From positions 38,852-102,851 of the forward strand of contig JAZOUD010000152.1 of NCBI GenBank assembly GCA_045658005.1: DNA of 64,000 bases, in the 5' to 3' direction. Positions 1-8,638 of this stretch are shown here, piece by piece (position 1 is the first letter of the stretch; each line of letters begins with the position of its first letter). This stretch comes from UBA2862 sp045658005. Lineage in GTDB: Bacteria; Bacillota; Clostridia; Christensenellales; Aristaeellaceae. A model generated the notes under the pieces. The model saw only the letters and a program-made list of their open reading frames with translations. It searched no databases and was not told where the DNA came from. Made by a program: the position numbers and the translations under genes.

Positions 1-516
1 GTTCACGAAAAAGAACAGCAGAATGCACAGGAATATGTCGATAAACACATTGAAGGCAATGAAATCGATCCCGCTGAAATCCGCGAAGGTCTTCTCAACC
101 AGGGGCATCACCTGCTTCGGATCCAGAAACAGCCTGTTGATGGCGGCCATCACGGTGCGCTGGAATATGAGGGCGGTGCCCAAGGCAACGATGCCGGCCA
201 GGCCCAGGTAGGTCAACAGCTGCTGCCGGTACTCATCGCTGCTGCGCATGACCCGGGAAATGCCCGCGATAACAAGGAAGAGCGCTGACGCCTGGGTGGC
301 GTATGGCAGTATGCGCCGGGGCAAGCTCTGTCCCGTTCCGGCCTTCGGGCTCACGCTCGTGATGACCGCCAGCATCACAACCGCCACGGACAGCACGACG
401 CACAGCCAGCCCAGTATCTCAAACGCCCTGTAGGAGAACGGGCCCAGGTATCTGATATCGTCCTGGCTTTCAACCTCGCGCCGCTTCAACCGCCATGCAT
501 GCTTCTTCTCTGACAT
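1..516 (-). CDS. Multi-TM membrane protein, partial (C-terminus beyond the window)
   Basis: This is the first 172 codons of a gene that runs off the left edge. It starts at an ATG with an AGGAAAGG ribosome binding site about 10 nt upstream. A short charged cytosolic N-terminus is followed by several hydrophobic segments. It is a clear paralog of the complete 409-residue protein at 33275-34504: both share an N-terminal xYxGPxSYxxFxxLGWLC pattern and a QVMPxV...FxAFNxFxDxFLC segment. It is the last gene seen in the minus-strand operon that begins near 6288, about 100 bp after the HD-RyR gene. No function is recognised. Confidence 0.8.
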   Translation of the reverse strand, partial: MSEKKHAWRLKRREVESQDDIRYLGPFSYRAFEILGWLCVVLSVAVVMLAVITSVSPKAGTGQSLPRRILPYATQASALFLVIAGISRVMRSSDEYRQQLLTYLGLAGIVALGTALIFQRTVMAAINRLFLDPKQVMPLVEKTFADFSGIDFIAFNVFIDIFLCILLFFFVN

Positions 517-620
517 AACGTGTCATTCCTTTCCTCTTGATGTGCTCCGTCTGTTCGCCCGGTTGGACTTACGTCGATGTGCAAACCGGATATTCCGCTA
601 TCCCTTCAGTATGCGATATC

Positions 621-2711
621 CTACTGGCCGGCACGACCCGAATACTGGTAGATCCTCAGTCCGTCAAACTTTTTGACCAGCTTCAGCATGCTGTTGAAGG
701 GCATCCAGTCCCTGTTCTTCTCCTCACGGGACAGCTCGTCCACATGCCTGAGGATCCGCTCCTTCGTCAGCTCACCGTCCAGGGCCTGCCTGTGGCAGCG
801 CATCTGCTCGCGCAGCATTATGCGCCAGGCCTTTTCGTCGACGCCGTCCGGCGCCGGTACGTGCTCATATAGATCGCCATAGTGCCAGCCCATCGCCTGG
901 CGCTCCCGCACCCACCGTTCGTGCTCCATCGGCGCGATGATCCTGATCTGTTCGGGCGTGAACGCGCTGAGCATGTCAAAATCAACCGGTCGATCCGTAT
1001 AGAAGCAGTGAATCGCGTTCAGATACCGGCTGAAGCTTTTAACCTGATTGATATTCGAGAGTTTGTATTCCAGCGACAGTGCGGCGAACGCCTCCTCCAG
1101 CGTCGCCCTGTCCACCTCGTCCTCACGCCCCTCGAAGGCGTATCGGGCGTTCAGCGCCATCGCAAAGTCGTACAGGTGCAGGAAGCTGCTGTCGGAAAGA
1201 TAGACGTGCTTGACACCGCGATTGACCGGGGCAATGTCGCACGCGACGATCAGCGGAATGCCGGTTGTATCGACGAGCATCTCAATATTGCGGACAAAGC
1301 TCTTGTTTTCGTCCGCAATGTCGCTGTAGGCCTTGAGCTCAGGGGCCTTCCCAGGCTTTCCTGCCTGCTTCCAGGCCACGAATTTCCACAGGTAATCGTC
1401 GATTTTGTCCTGTTCCTCCTCGTCGAAGAGGTATCTGGCGACAAGCCGGTTATTGCTGAAGTCAAATTCCACAGCCATGGGCGCCAGCTCGGTTCTGGAA
1501 TCCCGCCCGTAGGCGGTCCGGTCCCAGCATTGCAGCTCGTCGCAAAGTATCAACAGCCATGCCAGCGGGAACATTTCCATGGTCAGCCTGGGCTTGGTTC
1601 CCTCGTCGCTGAAGGCGATGGAATACCTGTATACGACGTAGTGAAGCAGTATGGCGCTCAGCGCATCCACGTGGGCGGATTGCAGCGCTTCCGAACGCGC
1701 CCAGCTGTCGTCCTCGTCGATGCCCATGGCGTCTGTCAGTTCATGGTACAGCCGCAGGGCGCTGAAAAAGGCGTGGTCCATGTAATAGGCGAAATCCTCC
1801 GGCGAGGATGGCTTCCTCTCCAACAGCCTCGCAAGATACTCTTCCGTAAACCCATAGGTCGCACCCAGTTTCTGGGTGATGTCATGAGCCAGCAGCGCCT
1901 CGACGCAGTCAAAGCGCCTCCCGTAGATTTGCTCGAAGCGTTCCCTCGCCCGGGGACTGAGCTTCGTCATGGTCTCCATGTTCCTGAAGACAATGTACGG
2001 ATTGTTCCTGCCGCGTGTTTCATCATCGGCCCCAAAGTAAGCCATGACCTGTTCAAACGTCAGCTCAAAGGGATAGCCGATGTCATGGAACAGCGATGCC
2101 AGGCCCCAGTATTTCAGAAAGAAATTCGCCGCGGCATGGTTCTGCCCGGGGTCATCCCCTTGCGCGTCGAAGTGGTAGAAGGCATTGAAGGCCCTGCGGA
2201 AATTGTCATTGGTCTCGTAGATTGCCAGGCCGAGCGCGAAAACGTACACCGAATGGGTATAGTGATCCCGATGCTTCATCAAAAGCGCGCTGCCGTTGGC
2301 CTCGTACTCACTGAGCAGCTCCACCATCCGGTTGGATTTTCCGTAGCTGCCCATAAATATTTCCAGATAACAGTAATAGACATTAAAGGCATCCTGCGTC
2401 GCGCCAGAATTGATGAACCGTTCCAATTCGCGTTCCAGGCACAGCCGGTTGATATCCATCTGCATGTTGTATGGAATCTGACCCGGTCCAAGGCTCGTTC
2501 CGCGAAAGCAGCCCGTTCGCGCCTCCTCTTCTTCAATTCCCGTGTCAAAGCGCAGGTTTTCACATCTTTCATGCAAAAAGCGCAGCGCCGCAGATTTGAG
2601 GTCATAGCCATCGCTGGCGCCGTCAGACAGCGCCGGCTGCATCGGACCGACATCGCATCCGTATTGATCAGCGTTGGCCCTTCGCATCTTTTCAAGTGCC
2701 GTATACGCCAT
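621..2711 (-). CDS. HD-domain protein with C-terminal RyR domain
   Basis: The product is about 696 residues. The chosen start has GGAGG 5 nt upstream; an in-frame ATG at 2768 would add 19 residues but has no clear Shine-Dalgarno sequence. An N-terminal helical region leads to an HD-phosphohydrolase-like core, with HRDHYTH (about 150), FHDIGYP (H209-D210) and a later AHDI motif. The last 110 residues match a ryanodine-receptor (RyR) repeat: a MEHERWVRERQAMGW block followed by a conserved Trp and a terminal Asp-Gly-Leu-Arg-Ile segment. RyR domains in bacteria have been proposed to sense nucleotide-type ligands; HD proteins often hydrolyse nucleotides or phosphoesters. The substrate cannot be read from the sequence. 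No signal peptide is seen, so it is probably cytosolic. It lies downstream of a PP2C phosphatase and an acyltransferase-like gene. Confidence 0.75.
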   Translation of the reverse strand: MAYTALEKMRRANADQYGCDVGPMQPALSDGASDGYDLKSAALRFLHERCENLRFDTGIEEEEARTGCFRGTSLGPGQIPYNMQMDINRLCLERELERFINSGATQDAFNVYYCYLEIFMGSYGKSNRMVELLSEYEANGSALLMKHRDHYTHSVYVFALGLAIYETNDNFRRAFNAFYHFDAQGDDPGQNHAAANFFLKYWGLASLFHDIGYPFELTFEQVMAYFGADDETRGRNNPYIVFRNMETMTKLSPRARERFEQIYGRRFDCVEALLAHDITQKLGATYGFTEEYLARLLERKPSSPEDFAYYMDHAFFSALRLYHELTDAMGIDEDDSWARSEALQSAHVDALSAILLHYVVYRYSIAFSDEGTKPRLTMEMFPLAWLLILCDELQCWDRTAYGRDSRTELAPMAVEFDFSNNRLVARYLFDEEEQDKIDDYLWKFVAWKQAGKPGKAPELKAYSDIADENKSFVRNIEMLVDTTGIPLIVACDIAPVNRGVKHVYLSDSSFLHLYDFAMALNARYAFEGREDEVDRATLEEAFAALSLEYKLSNINQVKSFSRYLNAIHCFYTDRPVDFDMLSAFTPEQIRIIAPMEHERWVRERQAMGWHYGDLYEHVPAPDGVDEKAWRIMLREQMRCHRQALDGELTKERILRHVDELSREEKNRDWMPFNSMLKLVKKFDGLRIYQYSGRAGQ

Positions 2712-2823
2712 TTGGACCTCCAATCGTGTCTGTTCGATCCTGTCTGTCGATGGATTATCCCCGGACATCTGATTGCCGGGGAGGATACAAAGGGGTTCAC
2801 CTTGTCATTTGCATTCGGTGGCG

Positions 2824-4095
2824 CTACAGCTTTACCCCCTCAAGGCCGTCGTATCGCACGCCACAGAGGTGGAAGGGCTCCGAACGCATCACTTCGAAGA
2901 GGACGCCAATGGCGTCAAACTCGGCGAGGAACGCCTCAAAGAAGGCCTTGGAGGCGGATTTTTGGGAAAGCGCCAGGAAGAAGCAGTGGTTGACGCAGGC
3001 GATTTCGCACATGACGTCGGTCACGGACGGCTCGCTGAGGAGATAGAACTCCCGGATATAGTCGTCCAGGGGGCCGAAGCTGCGGCTGTCGGCATACGAC
3101 ACGGAGATGGTCGCCCGGGGCTGGCCGATGGCCTTTTTCACCGCGTCAACGCACATCTGCAGCGGCATCTGCTCCATCTTCTCATAGCTGAGCTTGCGGG
3201 TCTTCATCGTGTACAGCGTGTTCTCCGGCTGGGCCTGGAGCATCAGCTGGCCGCGGGCCTTCGTGCAGGCCTTCAGGATGTCGTAGTCCGCGTGGGACAC
3301 CGGCATGTCCACGTTGGCGGTATCGACGAACATGCGGTAATTCTGGCGGTTGCCGGCCTGTGCCTTGTGGTCGACGGCCACCACGCAGGTCACGGTCTTA
3401 TCGCTCTCGGGGTCCATCCTGCGGATTGCCCTGGCCAGCAGCACGCACATCAGCACATTGGGGCTGCCGTCGTTGTCCCTGCAATACCGCATCACCTCGG
3501 CCTCAGGCAGTCGGAGATAATAGAACTTGCCCGCGCCGCCGCTCGCCGGGGATGCCTGAAACCTGTAATAATCCGGGATCGGCGGCTTCTGGTAGAACGG
3601 CGCTTCGGCGGCGTCCAGGTCCATATCGGCAAACGGGTTGCCTGTCTCCGCCCCGGGAATGGGTTGTCCGGGGAGGCGGAAACCCTCGGGGTCGAAGTCC
3701 TGTCCGGTCACATCGCTCAGATAACAGTACAGCAGGCTCTTGAAGTAGGGCAGGAAGCCCGCGCCATCCGTGATCGAATGGCAGACCTCCGCGCACAGCC
3801 GATTCCCCTCGGCCTTGAAGGCCAGCATGTGATAATTCGCCGCTTCGCTGTTCAGGAGTATCGGCTCCCACGTATTGCGGACCGTGACCGGCAGCGGATT
3901 CGGCACGGCGATCAGGTTATTTCCCTCCACCCGCGCCCTGACGTAGAGGTAGGGGAAGCGCTCCCGGAGCCGTTCGACCGCCAAGCGCAGGGCTTCGACG
4001 TTCACCGGCTCCGTCAGCGTGACGCACACGCCCATGGTGTTCGGGTTCTCCGGGGTACACATGCACAGATTCGGTTCGTACCAGGCCGGTTTCAT
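2824..4095 (-). CDS. Condensation/CAT-superfamily acyltransferase-like protein
   Basis: This is a 423-residue protein with the HxxxDG catalytic motif (H106-SIT-D110-G111, in VCHSITDGAG). That motif is typical of the chloramphenicol acetyltransferase, NRPS condensation domain and alcohol O-acetyltransferase superfamily. The N-terminus (TLTEPVNVEALRLAVERL) resembles the start of condensation-like domains, where paired substrates are handled by two CAT-like lobes. The length suits a free-standing two-lobe enzyme. Start: GGAGG sits 7 nt before the ATG, which overlaps the stop of the upstream phosphatase gene (ATGA, 4092-4095), so translation is probably coupled. No carrier-protein or adenylation gene is nearby, so the acyl donor and acceptor are unknown. 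Confidence 0.75.
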   Translation of the reverse strand: MKPAWYEPNLCMCTPENPNTMGVCVTLTEPVNVEALRLAVERLRERFPYLYVRARVEGNNLIAVPNPLPVTVRNTWEPILLNSEAANYHMLAFKAEGNRLCAEVCHSITDGAGFLPYFKSLLYCYLSDVTGQDFDPEGFRLPGQPIPGAETGNPFADMDLDAAEAPFYQKPPIPDYYRFQASPASGGAGKFYYLRLPEAEVMRYCRDNDGSPNVLMCVLLARAIRRMDPESDKTVTCVVAVDHKAQAGNRQNYRMFVDTANVDMPVSHADYDILKACTKARGQLMLQAQPENTLYTMKTRKLSYEKMEQMPLQMCVDAVKKAIGQPRATISVSYADSRSFGPLDDYIREFYLLSEPSVTDVMCEIACVNHCFFLALSQKSASKAFFEAFLAEFDAIGVLFEVMRSEPFHLCGVRYDGLEGVKL

Positions 4096-5819
4096 CGGTT
4101 TTCCTCCTTGCCCCTGTATTCGATGCAGAGCATTGTAAGATCGTCAAACTGCTCCGCATCGCCCACAAAGCGCGATACCGCGGCATTCACCGCCCGAAGC
4201 AGTCCTTCGGGCGACTGGTCCGCCGCGTCGTTCAGCGCCTGCACCGCGCGGTCCATGCCGAAGAGCTCCTTGTCCGCGCTGGTCGCCTCCGCCACGCCGT
4301 CAGTATAGACGAACAGCCGTGCGCCCGGTTCAAGCCGGATCTCGTATTCCCTGTACTTCACGCCGTCCATGCCACCGATGACAAAGCCGTGTTTGTCCTT
4401 GAATATCTCAAAACAGCCGCCGGGTTTTTTCAGTATCGGGAATTCATGCCCGGCGTTGGCGGCGTTCAATATGCCTGTGTTCAGATCAAGTATGGCGAAC
4501 CATACCGTGACGAACATCTCCTCCCGGTTGTTCTGGCAGATCAGGTGATTCACAGTCTCCAGGACCTCCCTGGGACCGCGCCCCGACGCGGCCTGGGTCT
4601 GGATCATGCTCTTGGCCATCATCATGAACATGGCGGCGGGAATGCCCTTGCCCGATACATCCGCGATGACCATGGCCAAACGATCCTGATCCACGAAGAA
4701 GAAGTCATAGAAATCCCCGCCCACCTCCTTGGCAGGCGTCATGCTGGCGTAGATCGTGAATTCCTGGCGTTCCGGGAATGCGGGGAAGATGTTGGGAAGC
4801 ATATCCGCCTGGATGCGGGTGGCGAGCTCCAGCTCCGTGCCGATGCGCTGCTTTTCGGCGGTCACTTTGGTGAGATTGTCCTCGTATGCGACGAGATCTT
4901 CCTCCATCTCCGACATGACTATCGACAGGTTCTCGATCTCATCCCCGGTATGGATGTCGAGCCTGGCAAAATGATCGTTGGTCTGGGCGTCTTCCCGCTT
5001 GTCCCGCACATAGGTTTGAGCGGCCTGTGCGATGTCGTTTATCGGTTTGACGATGTTGCGGTTCATGTACCGCAGCATGAACCAGCCGAATGCCAGGATC
5101 AGCACGGCCAACGCGACGGTATATTGCAGCGTAAACATGGCCAGCTTTGGCAGAACATGGCCCAGGGTGATATCAGCCAGCACAAACGCGAACGTCTCGC
5201 CCGCCGCGTTTTTCAGGGGAACGCCTGCCGAGCAGATCCACCCGTATTTTTCCATGTTGCTGATGTCATACAGCGTTCCCGTGCCGTCCCAGTTCAAAAA
5301 CTTCTCCGCTTCAGCGGGCTCCACGCTTTCCCAGTAGCCGGGAAGGGCGACGTCCTCCTCCGAAGGATCGGCAATATAGACCAGCGCGCTGTGTTCCCTG
5401 TCATACATTCCCAGATAGATGTCATAGACATCGCTGGACTCCAGAAAAAAGGCCAAAAGCGCACGCATGTCCTGGTAATCTTCCCGCGCCATAAGGTCTG
5501 CATAGCGCGCATCATACGCTTCCGTGCCCACCTCGGCGCGCTCTGCATCCGACATTGCGTTGTAACGCTCCATCACCGCGCCCGACAAGGCCTCCGTCTC
5601 CGCCAGCTCGCTCAGCACCTTGGAGGCGCTGCGGCAAAGATTGAACGACGTGGAGATATACTGGTTGGACACAGCTACTGAATAGAGGGCCAGGCCGATA
5701 ATCAGCATCGTAACGCCCAATATCGCGGCTCCAATCACCACGTAGCGGGAAACGCGGGCGGACAGAGAATGGTGTTTGCGTTCCGCCTCCGACAATTCTC
5801 TGTAAGCCTTCTTAGCCAT
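4092..5819 (-). CDS. Membrane-anchored PP2C/SpoIIE-type serine phosphatase with HAMP domain (RsbU-like)
   Basis: The 575-residue architecture is a TM helix at about 25-47, an extracytoplasmic sensor region at about 48-225, a second TM helix at about 230-252, a HAMP-like segment followed by coiled coil (about 253-340), and a PP2C-like phosphatase domain to the C-terminus. Metal-binding aspartates are visible in KEVGGDFYDFF and IADVSGKGIPAAMF, and the C-terminal DGVxEA and DDLTML motifs are present. Such proteins dephosphorylate anti-anti-sigma factors in partner-switching cascades. No anti-sigma or STAS gene is visible here, so the target lies elsewhere or is the small upstream protein. GGAGA precedes the ATG, which overlaps the end of the upstream gene by 8 bp. 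Confidence 0.9.
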   Translation of the reverse strand: MAKKAYRELSEAERKHHSLSARVSRYVVIGAAILGVTMLIIGLALYSVAVSNQYISTSFNLCRSASKVLSELAETEALSGAVMERYNAMSDAERAEVGTEAYDARYADLMAREDYQDMRALLAFFLESSDVYDIYLGMYDREHSALVYIADPSEEDVALPGYWESVEPAEAEKFLNWDGTGTLYDISNMEKYGWICSAGVPLKNAAGETFAFVLADITLGHVLPKLAMFTLQYTVALAVLILAFGWFMLRYMNRNIVKPINDIAQAAQTYVRDKREDAQTNDHFARLDIHTGDEIENLSIVMSEMEEDLVAYEDNLTKVTAEKQRIGTELELATRIQADMLPNIFPAFPERQEFTIYASMTPAKEVGGDFYDFFFVDQDRLAMVIADVSGKGIPAAMFMMMAKSMIQTQAASGRGPREVLETVNHLICQNNREEMFVTVWFAILDLNTGILNAANAGHEFPILKKPGGCFEIFKDKHGFVIGGMDGVKYREYEIRLEPGARLFVYTDGVAEATSADKELFGMDRAVQALNDAADQSPEGLLRAVNAAVSRFVGDAEQFDDLTMLCIEYRGKEENR

Positions 5820-6288
5820 CGATTGTCTCCTGATCCGTCGGTTGCGTGATGAAATACCCCTCTATATGATCCTCTGTAACGAGAACGGATTCCTGATGAA
5901 AGAAGGTGCACAGGTCTTTTGCAATCTCCTTCACGGTATTCCTGTCCGGATTGACCAGCACAAGGACCAGGGAAGTCTCCTCCGTATACTCCCCGTCGTC
6001 GTGGAAGTATCCTCCCTGTTCTATGTCTACGGAAAACGCCACATGGTAGTTGCGACACACATTCTTCAATATGCTTATGTATTTTCCGGTTTCGTGCTTC
6101 TGCGCCTTGGTATCGGCGTCATTCAGTCCCACATAAATTCTGGTTTCGATCATCTGCGTTGTTTCGATTGTATCCCGTGATGGCAGCGTTTCGGGCTGTT
6201 CCCCGGAGCATGACTGGCTGTCAGGTTTTTGCGTCTGCCTCTGGTTCATGATTTGGGTCAGCACGACCTTTCTGTCTCTGTTCGGCAT
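5812..6288 (-). CDS. Small protein of unknown function, first gene of the phosphatase/RyR operon
   Basis: The product is 158 residues. I chose the ATG at 6288 (MPNRDRK) because GGAGGAG lies about 7 nt upstream; a GTG at 6312 would place that site inside the coding region. The N-terminal 50 residues are polar and probably disordered. The rest (from ETRIYVGLND) looks like a compact alpha/beta domain of about 95 residues with alternating hydrophobic strands (TSLVLVLVN) and a helix (VKEIAKDLCTFF). There is no signal peptide or TM segment. I do not recognise the family. It is transcribed from the repeat-containing promoter at 6349-6403 and overlaps the phosphatase gene by 8 bp, so it may be a partner of that phosphatase (inference). 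Confidence 0.75.
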   Translation of the reverse strand: MPNRDRKVVLTQIMNQRQTQKPDSQSCSGEQPETLPSRDTIETTQMIETRIYVGLNDADTKAQKHETGKYISILKNVCRNYHVAFSVDIEQGGYFHDDGEYTEETSLVLVLVNPDRNTVKEIAKDLCTFFHQESVLVTEDHIEGYFITQPTDQETIDG

Positions 6289-6348
6289 TCGATCACTCCT
6301 CCGCTTTGTCACAGTTGTAATATACCATCATTTCAATTCCGCAACATT

Positions 6349-6403
6349 ATAATAACACACGGAGCGCTCATTATCGACTCATACATGTCTCGAAATTGTC
6401 TCA
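6349..6403 (-). promoter_or_regulatory. 11-bp-periodic direct-repeat promoter (SARP-type operator), site A
   Basis: Reading on the minus strand, hexamers TGAGAC (6403-6398), CGAGAC (6392-6387), TGAGTC (6381-6376) and TGAGCG (6370-6365) recur exactly every 11 bp. After a 10-nt gap ending GTGTGT comes a -10 box TATTAT (6354-6349). No good -35 box is present, because the repeats occupy its place. The same layout is seen at 7768-7822, 10913-10967 and 11887-11941. It drives the operon starting at 6288. Confidence 0.8.
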
Positions 6404-6436
6404 AACACCTGCGTTCTCCATGAAATTTCATTAATT

Positions 6437-6475
6437 TCAAAAAAAATAACCGGAGCGCTGTGGCCCAGGTTATTA
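6437..6475 (-). terminator. Rho-independent terminator after the VOC gene pair
   Basis: On the minus strand the stem AATAACC/GGTTATT encloses a GC-rich loop and is followed by a run of eight or more T. It ends the 7274-6489 unit. Confidence 0.75.
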
Positions 6476-6488
6476 GTTTAGATTATTG

Positions 6489-6872
6489 TTATCTGTCTTC
6501 CTTCCTGATGTGCTGGGTGAGCTGGATCGAAAAGCCGGAGGGCGAGATCATCAGGCAGGACCGGGCCGAGGCGGATTCCACGGTGTGTTCATCGCCCCTC
6601 GCGTTTTTGAAGCCGCGGGCCTTCAGAAATTCATAGGCCTCGTCAAAGTCGCGGACATTCATGCGCATCGTCGTCATGTCGCGCTCCATGGACTCCACCC
6701 GTGCAACGTCCACATGGAAGCCGTTGGCGTCCTTCATGCGGATGCTGGTGATGTCCTTATGGTCGACGTTATCCACCTTATGCTTCCTTTCAAAGCCCAG
6801 CGCTTCAAAGAGGGCGATGACCTCGTCCGCGTGGCTGGAGAGGATCATGGGATTAAAGGTCGTAATCTGCAT
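6489..6872 (-). CDS. VOC-superfamily (glyoxalase-fold) small protein
   Basis: A 127-residue protein with a two-module beta-alpha-beta-beta-beta pattern typical of vicinal oxygen chelate proteins: MQITTFNPMIL, then ALFEALGFERKH, then RMKDANGFHVDVA, then MRMNVRDFDEAYEFL, then SPSGFSIQLTQHI. It is a paralog of the proteins at 6891, 13558, 18192 and 22328. It is cytosolic by the absence of any signal. No set of metal ligands is obvious, so enzymatic activity is uncertain; VOC proteins can also be ligand-binding or resistance proteins. It lies 18 bp downstream of its paralog and probably shares its transcript. Confidence 0.8.
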   Translation of the reverse strand: MQITTFNPMILSSHADEVIALFEALGFERKHKVDNVDHKDITSIRMKDANGFHVDVARVESMERDMTTMRMNVRDFDEAYEFLKARGFKNARGDEHTVESASARSCLMISPSGFSIQLTQHIRKEDR

Positions 6873-6890
6873 GACGCTGACCGCTTTCGG

Positions 6891-7274
6891 TTATTCGTGA
6901 TTGCGGATATGCTCGCTGATGCTGATGGAGAATCCGGACGGGGAAACCATCATCGTGGATTCGGAGGAGCCGGTACGGGTGATCCTGTCGCCCTGCGCAT
7001 TCACGAAGCCCTTTTCCTGGAGCATCTGATACGCCTCGTCGAAATCGCGGATGTTCATGCGGATGGTGGTGATGTCCTTCTCGACGGGCGCCTGGGTCAC
7101 ATCCACATGGAAGACCTTGCCGTCCTCGTTGGTGTAGCGCATACGAACGCTGGTGATGTCGCCGTTGATGCCGGTCTTCATGTGGCGGCGTTCAAAACCG
7201 AGGGCCTCGAACAGCGCGATGACGGACGCTGAGTCCTTGGTGACGATCAACGGATTGAAGCTGGTAATCTGCAT
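6891..7274 (-). CDS. VOC-superfamily (glyoxalase-fold) small protein
   Basis: A 127-residue paralog of the 6489-6872 protein, sharing the SFNPLIV, ALFEALGFERRH, HVDV, RMNIRDFDEAY and SPSGFSISISEHI blocks. The start at 7274 is chosen because GGAGG lies 7 nt upstream; the ATG six bases earlier sits directly against the Shine-Dalgarno sequence. It is the first gene of a two-gene unit ending at the terminator at 6437-6475. The repeat-type operator seen at neighbouring promoters was not found upstream of it. Its close relatives on the plus strand sit between secreted protease genes, which suggests a shared role with them. Confidence 0.8.
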   Translation of the reverse strand: MQITSFNPLIVTKDSASVIALFEALGFERRHMKTGINGDITSVRMRYTNEDGKVFHVDVTQAPVEKDITTIRMNIRDFDEAYQMLQEKGFVNAQGDRITRTGSSESTMMVSPSGFSISISEHIRNHE

Positions 7275-7416
7275 GTGCATACCTCCAAACTGAATTCGTC
7301 CAGGTTAATATGGAATACCCACATAAACCACAACGGCTTCACATTAACACAGAACTTATGCATTTACCAGATAGTAATCGTTAAATATAATTTTTTACAG
7401 CCATGACGGTTTCTTA

Positions 7417-7482
7417 ACATCACGGGTCAAGAACAAGGAAAATGAGAAAAAACGGTACACCCGTTCTTACTTCCCGTGATGT
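7417..7482. repeat. Inverted repeat in intergenic region
   Basis: ACATCACGGG (7417-7426) followed by AAGAAC is mirrored by GTTCTT then CCCGTGATGT (7473-7482). The long stem has an A-rich loop. It could be a transcript-end structure or part of a small mobile element; there is no clear T-tract. Confidence 0.5.
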
Positions 7483-7532
7483 CGTCCTGCCTGTCGCTGT
7501 GACGCCTTGACAGCGTTCATCCCCTGTGATCT

Positions 7533-7690
7533 TAGGAACCTTCACGAAATAACTTGCACATCTTGCTTGTCTGAATCCGTCCCTGCTGCGTTGTCGTCGG
7601 TCAACGTGCCCCGGCACGCCTCCCTCCTCCGCCTTGCATGAACGAATTCATCCTAAGCAATCTGAGCAACTTATTTCGTTACAGTTCCTA
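7533..7690. mobile_element. MITE-like non-coding element with terminal inverted repeats
   Basis: About 158 bp bounded by imperfect inverted repeats: TAGGAACC..ACGAAATAACTTGC on the left and GCAACTTATTTCGT..AGTTCCTA on the right. It has no coding capacity beyond chance ORFs. It lies in the 590-bp gap between the divergent VOC unit and the membrane-protein gene, upstream of the repeat promoter. I recall similar elements in other gut Firmicutes, but this was not checked. Confidence 0.6.
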
Positions 7691-7767
7691 ATCGTTGGAA
7701 AGCTGACTGTTATTCCATTCGGTGACACAATGGAGTTTGCAGAAATTTAATGGAGAATGTTGACGTT

Positions 7768-7822
7768 TGAGACAATATTGAGACATAAATGAGACGATTA
7801 TGAGCGCATCGTGTGTTAAAAT
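7768..7822 (+). promoter_or_regulatory. 11-bp-periodic direct-repeat promoter (SARP-type operator), site B
   Basis: TGAGAC at 7768, 7779 and 7790 and TGAGCG at 7801 are spaced exactly 11 bp apart. A 10-nt gap ending GTGTGT leads to a -10 box TAAAAT at 7817-7822. No -35 consensus exists at the expected position, which suggests activator dependence. It drives the membrane protein at 7862. Confidence 0.85.
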
Positions 7823-7861
7823 ACAGTTCGGATTTTCAAATACGAAAGGAGTCACAACACT

Positions 7862-8509
7862 ATGAGGTACCCGAATGCATTTAAAGGCGTCAGCCAGATC
7901 TACAAGGCTGAGCTCATCGCCATCCTTGCCGTGATCTGCACCGGCATCGGCGCCATCCTCGCCATCTTCGGCGTGGGTGTTGCGGATGTTGGCAGCGAGG
8001 CTGTCGGCAAGGGATTCGCCATCACCGGCGGAGTGTTCGTCATCGCCACGGCCGTGTTGATGATTGTCAGCTACATTCTGAACATCGTCGGCGTCGGCAA
8101 TGCCGCCAAGGATGAGAGCGGCTTCAGGAGCGCCATGATCGCCATCATCATTGGCATCGTCGCCTCCATCGTCGCCGGCATCTTCTCCAACAAGGAAGTC
8201 GTCTGCCTGCTCGCCCAGCTCGTCAGCAAGATCTGCGATATCATGGTCTTCTGGTTCTGCATCGGCGGCATCAGCAACCTGGCTGACAAGATGAATGATC
8301 GCAACATCGCAAACAAGGCCGATTCCTTCACCAAGCTGATCATCGGCATCTATGTCGTTGGCATCGTGCTGGCCATCATCGGCAGCTTCGTCAAGGCCGG
8401 CGGTTTCCTGGACGGCTTCATCGACGTGGCGGGCGCTGTCTGCTCGATCATCGCCTACCTGTCCTACCTGTCACTGCTGAAAGGCGCCAGGGACATGCTG
8501 GCCAGGTAA
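7862..8509 (+). CDS. Small multi-TM membrane protein, unknown function
   Basis: A 215-residue protein with about five or six hydrophobic helices rich in Ile, Gly, Ala and Val (for example AELIAILAVICTGIGAILAIF near the N-terminus), few charged residues inside helices and short polar loops. There is no signal peptide apart from the first TM. GAAAGGAG lies about 10 nt before the ATG. It is monocistronic: it has its own repeat-type promoter upstream and a strong terminator at 8530-8560. It sits next to the LytS-type kinase gene, so it may be a sensor-associated or output membrane protein of that regulon (inference). No family recognised. Confidence 0.8.
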   Translation: MRYPNAFKGVSQIYKAELIAILAVICTGIGAILAIFGVGVADVGSEAVGKGFAITGGVFVIATAVLMIVSYILNIVGVGNAAKDESGFRSAMIAIIIGIVASIVAGIFSNKEVVCLLAQLVSKICDIMVFWFCIGGISNLADKMNDRNIANKADSFTKLIIGIYVVGIVLAIIGSFVKAGGFLDGFIDVAGAVCSIIAYLSYLSLLKGARDMLAR

Positions 8510-8529
8510 TGTGGATTCTGGTTTCACAG

Positions 8530-8560
8530 AGCGTTCCTTCTTCGGAGGGAACGCTTTTTT
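8530..8560 (+). terminator. Rho-independent terminator
   Basis: Stem AGCGTTCC/GGAACGCT with a short loop, followed by six T. It ends the 7862-8509 transcript. Confidence 0.9.
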
Positions 8561-8576
8561 GCCAAATTCACCCTGC

Positions 8577-8605
8577 TTGAAAATCAGACGGTTATCATGT
8601 ATAAT
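8577..8605 (+). promoter_or_regulatory. Sigma-A-type promoter of the kinase/regulator operon
   Basis: TTGAAA (8577-8582), a 17-nt spacer and TATAAT (8600-8605), 34 nt before the kinase start. It lacks the 11-bp repeats, so the two-component pair is probably expressed without the regulator. Confidence 0.85.
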
Positions 8606-8638
8606 TCAGCTGTATGGGTGAAACAAGGAGAAAGGCCT

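Noticed and set aside
882..4308. Very long plus-strand open frames (up to 703 and 511 codons) opposite the minus-strand genes
   Set aside because: They are antisense shadows of GC-rich genes: no ribosome binding sites, Arg/Gln/His-rich composition and no domain pattern, whereas the minus-strand frames carry clear family motifs.
7768..7822. Short evenly spaced repeats considered as a mini CRISPR array
   Set aside because: Units are 11 bp with 6-bp cores, too short for repeats and spacers; they abut a -10 box and recur at other promoters.
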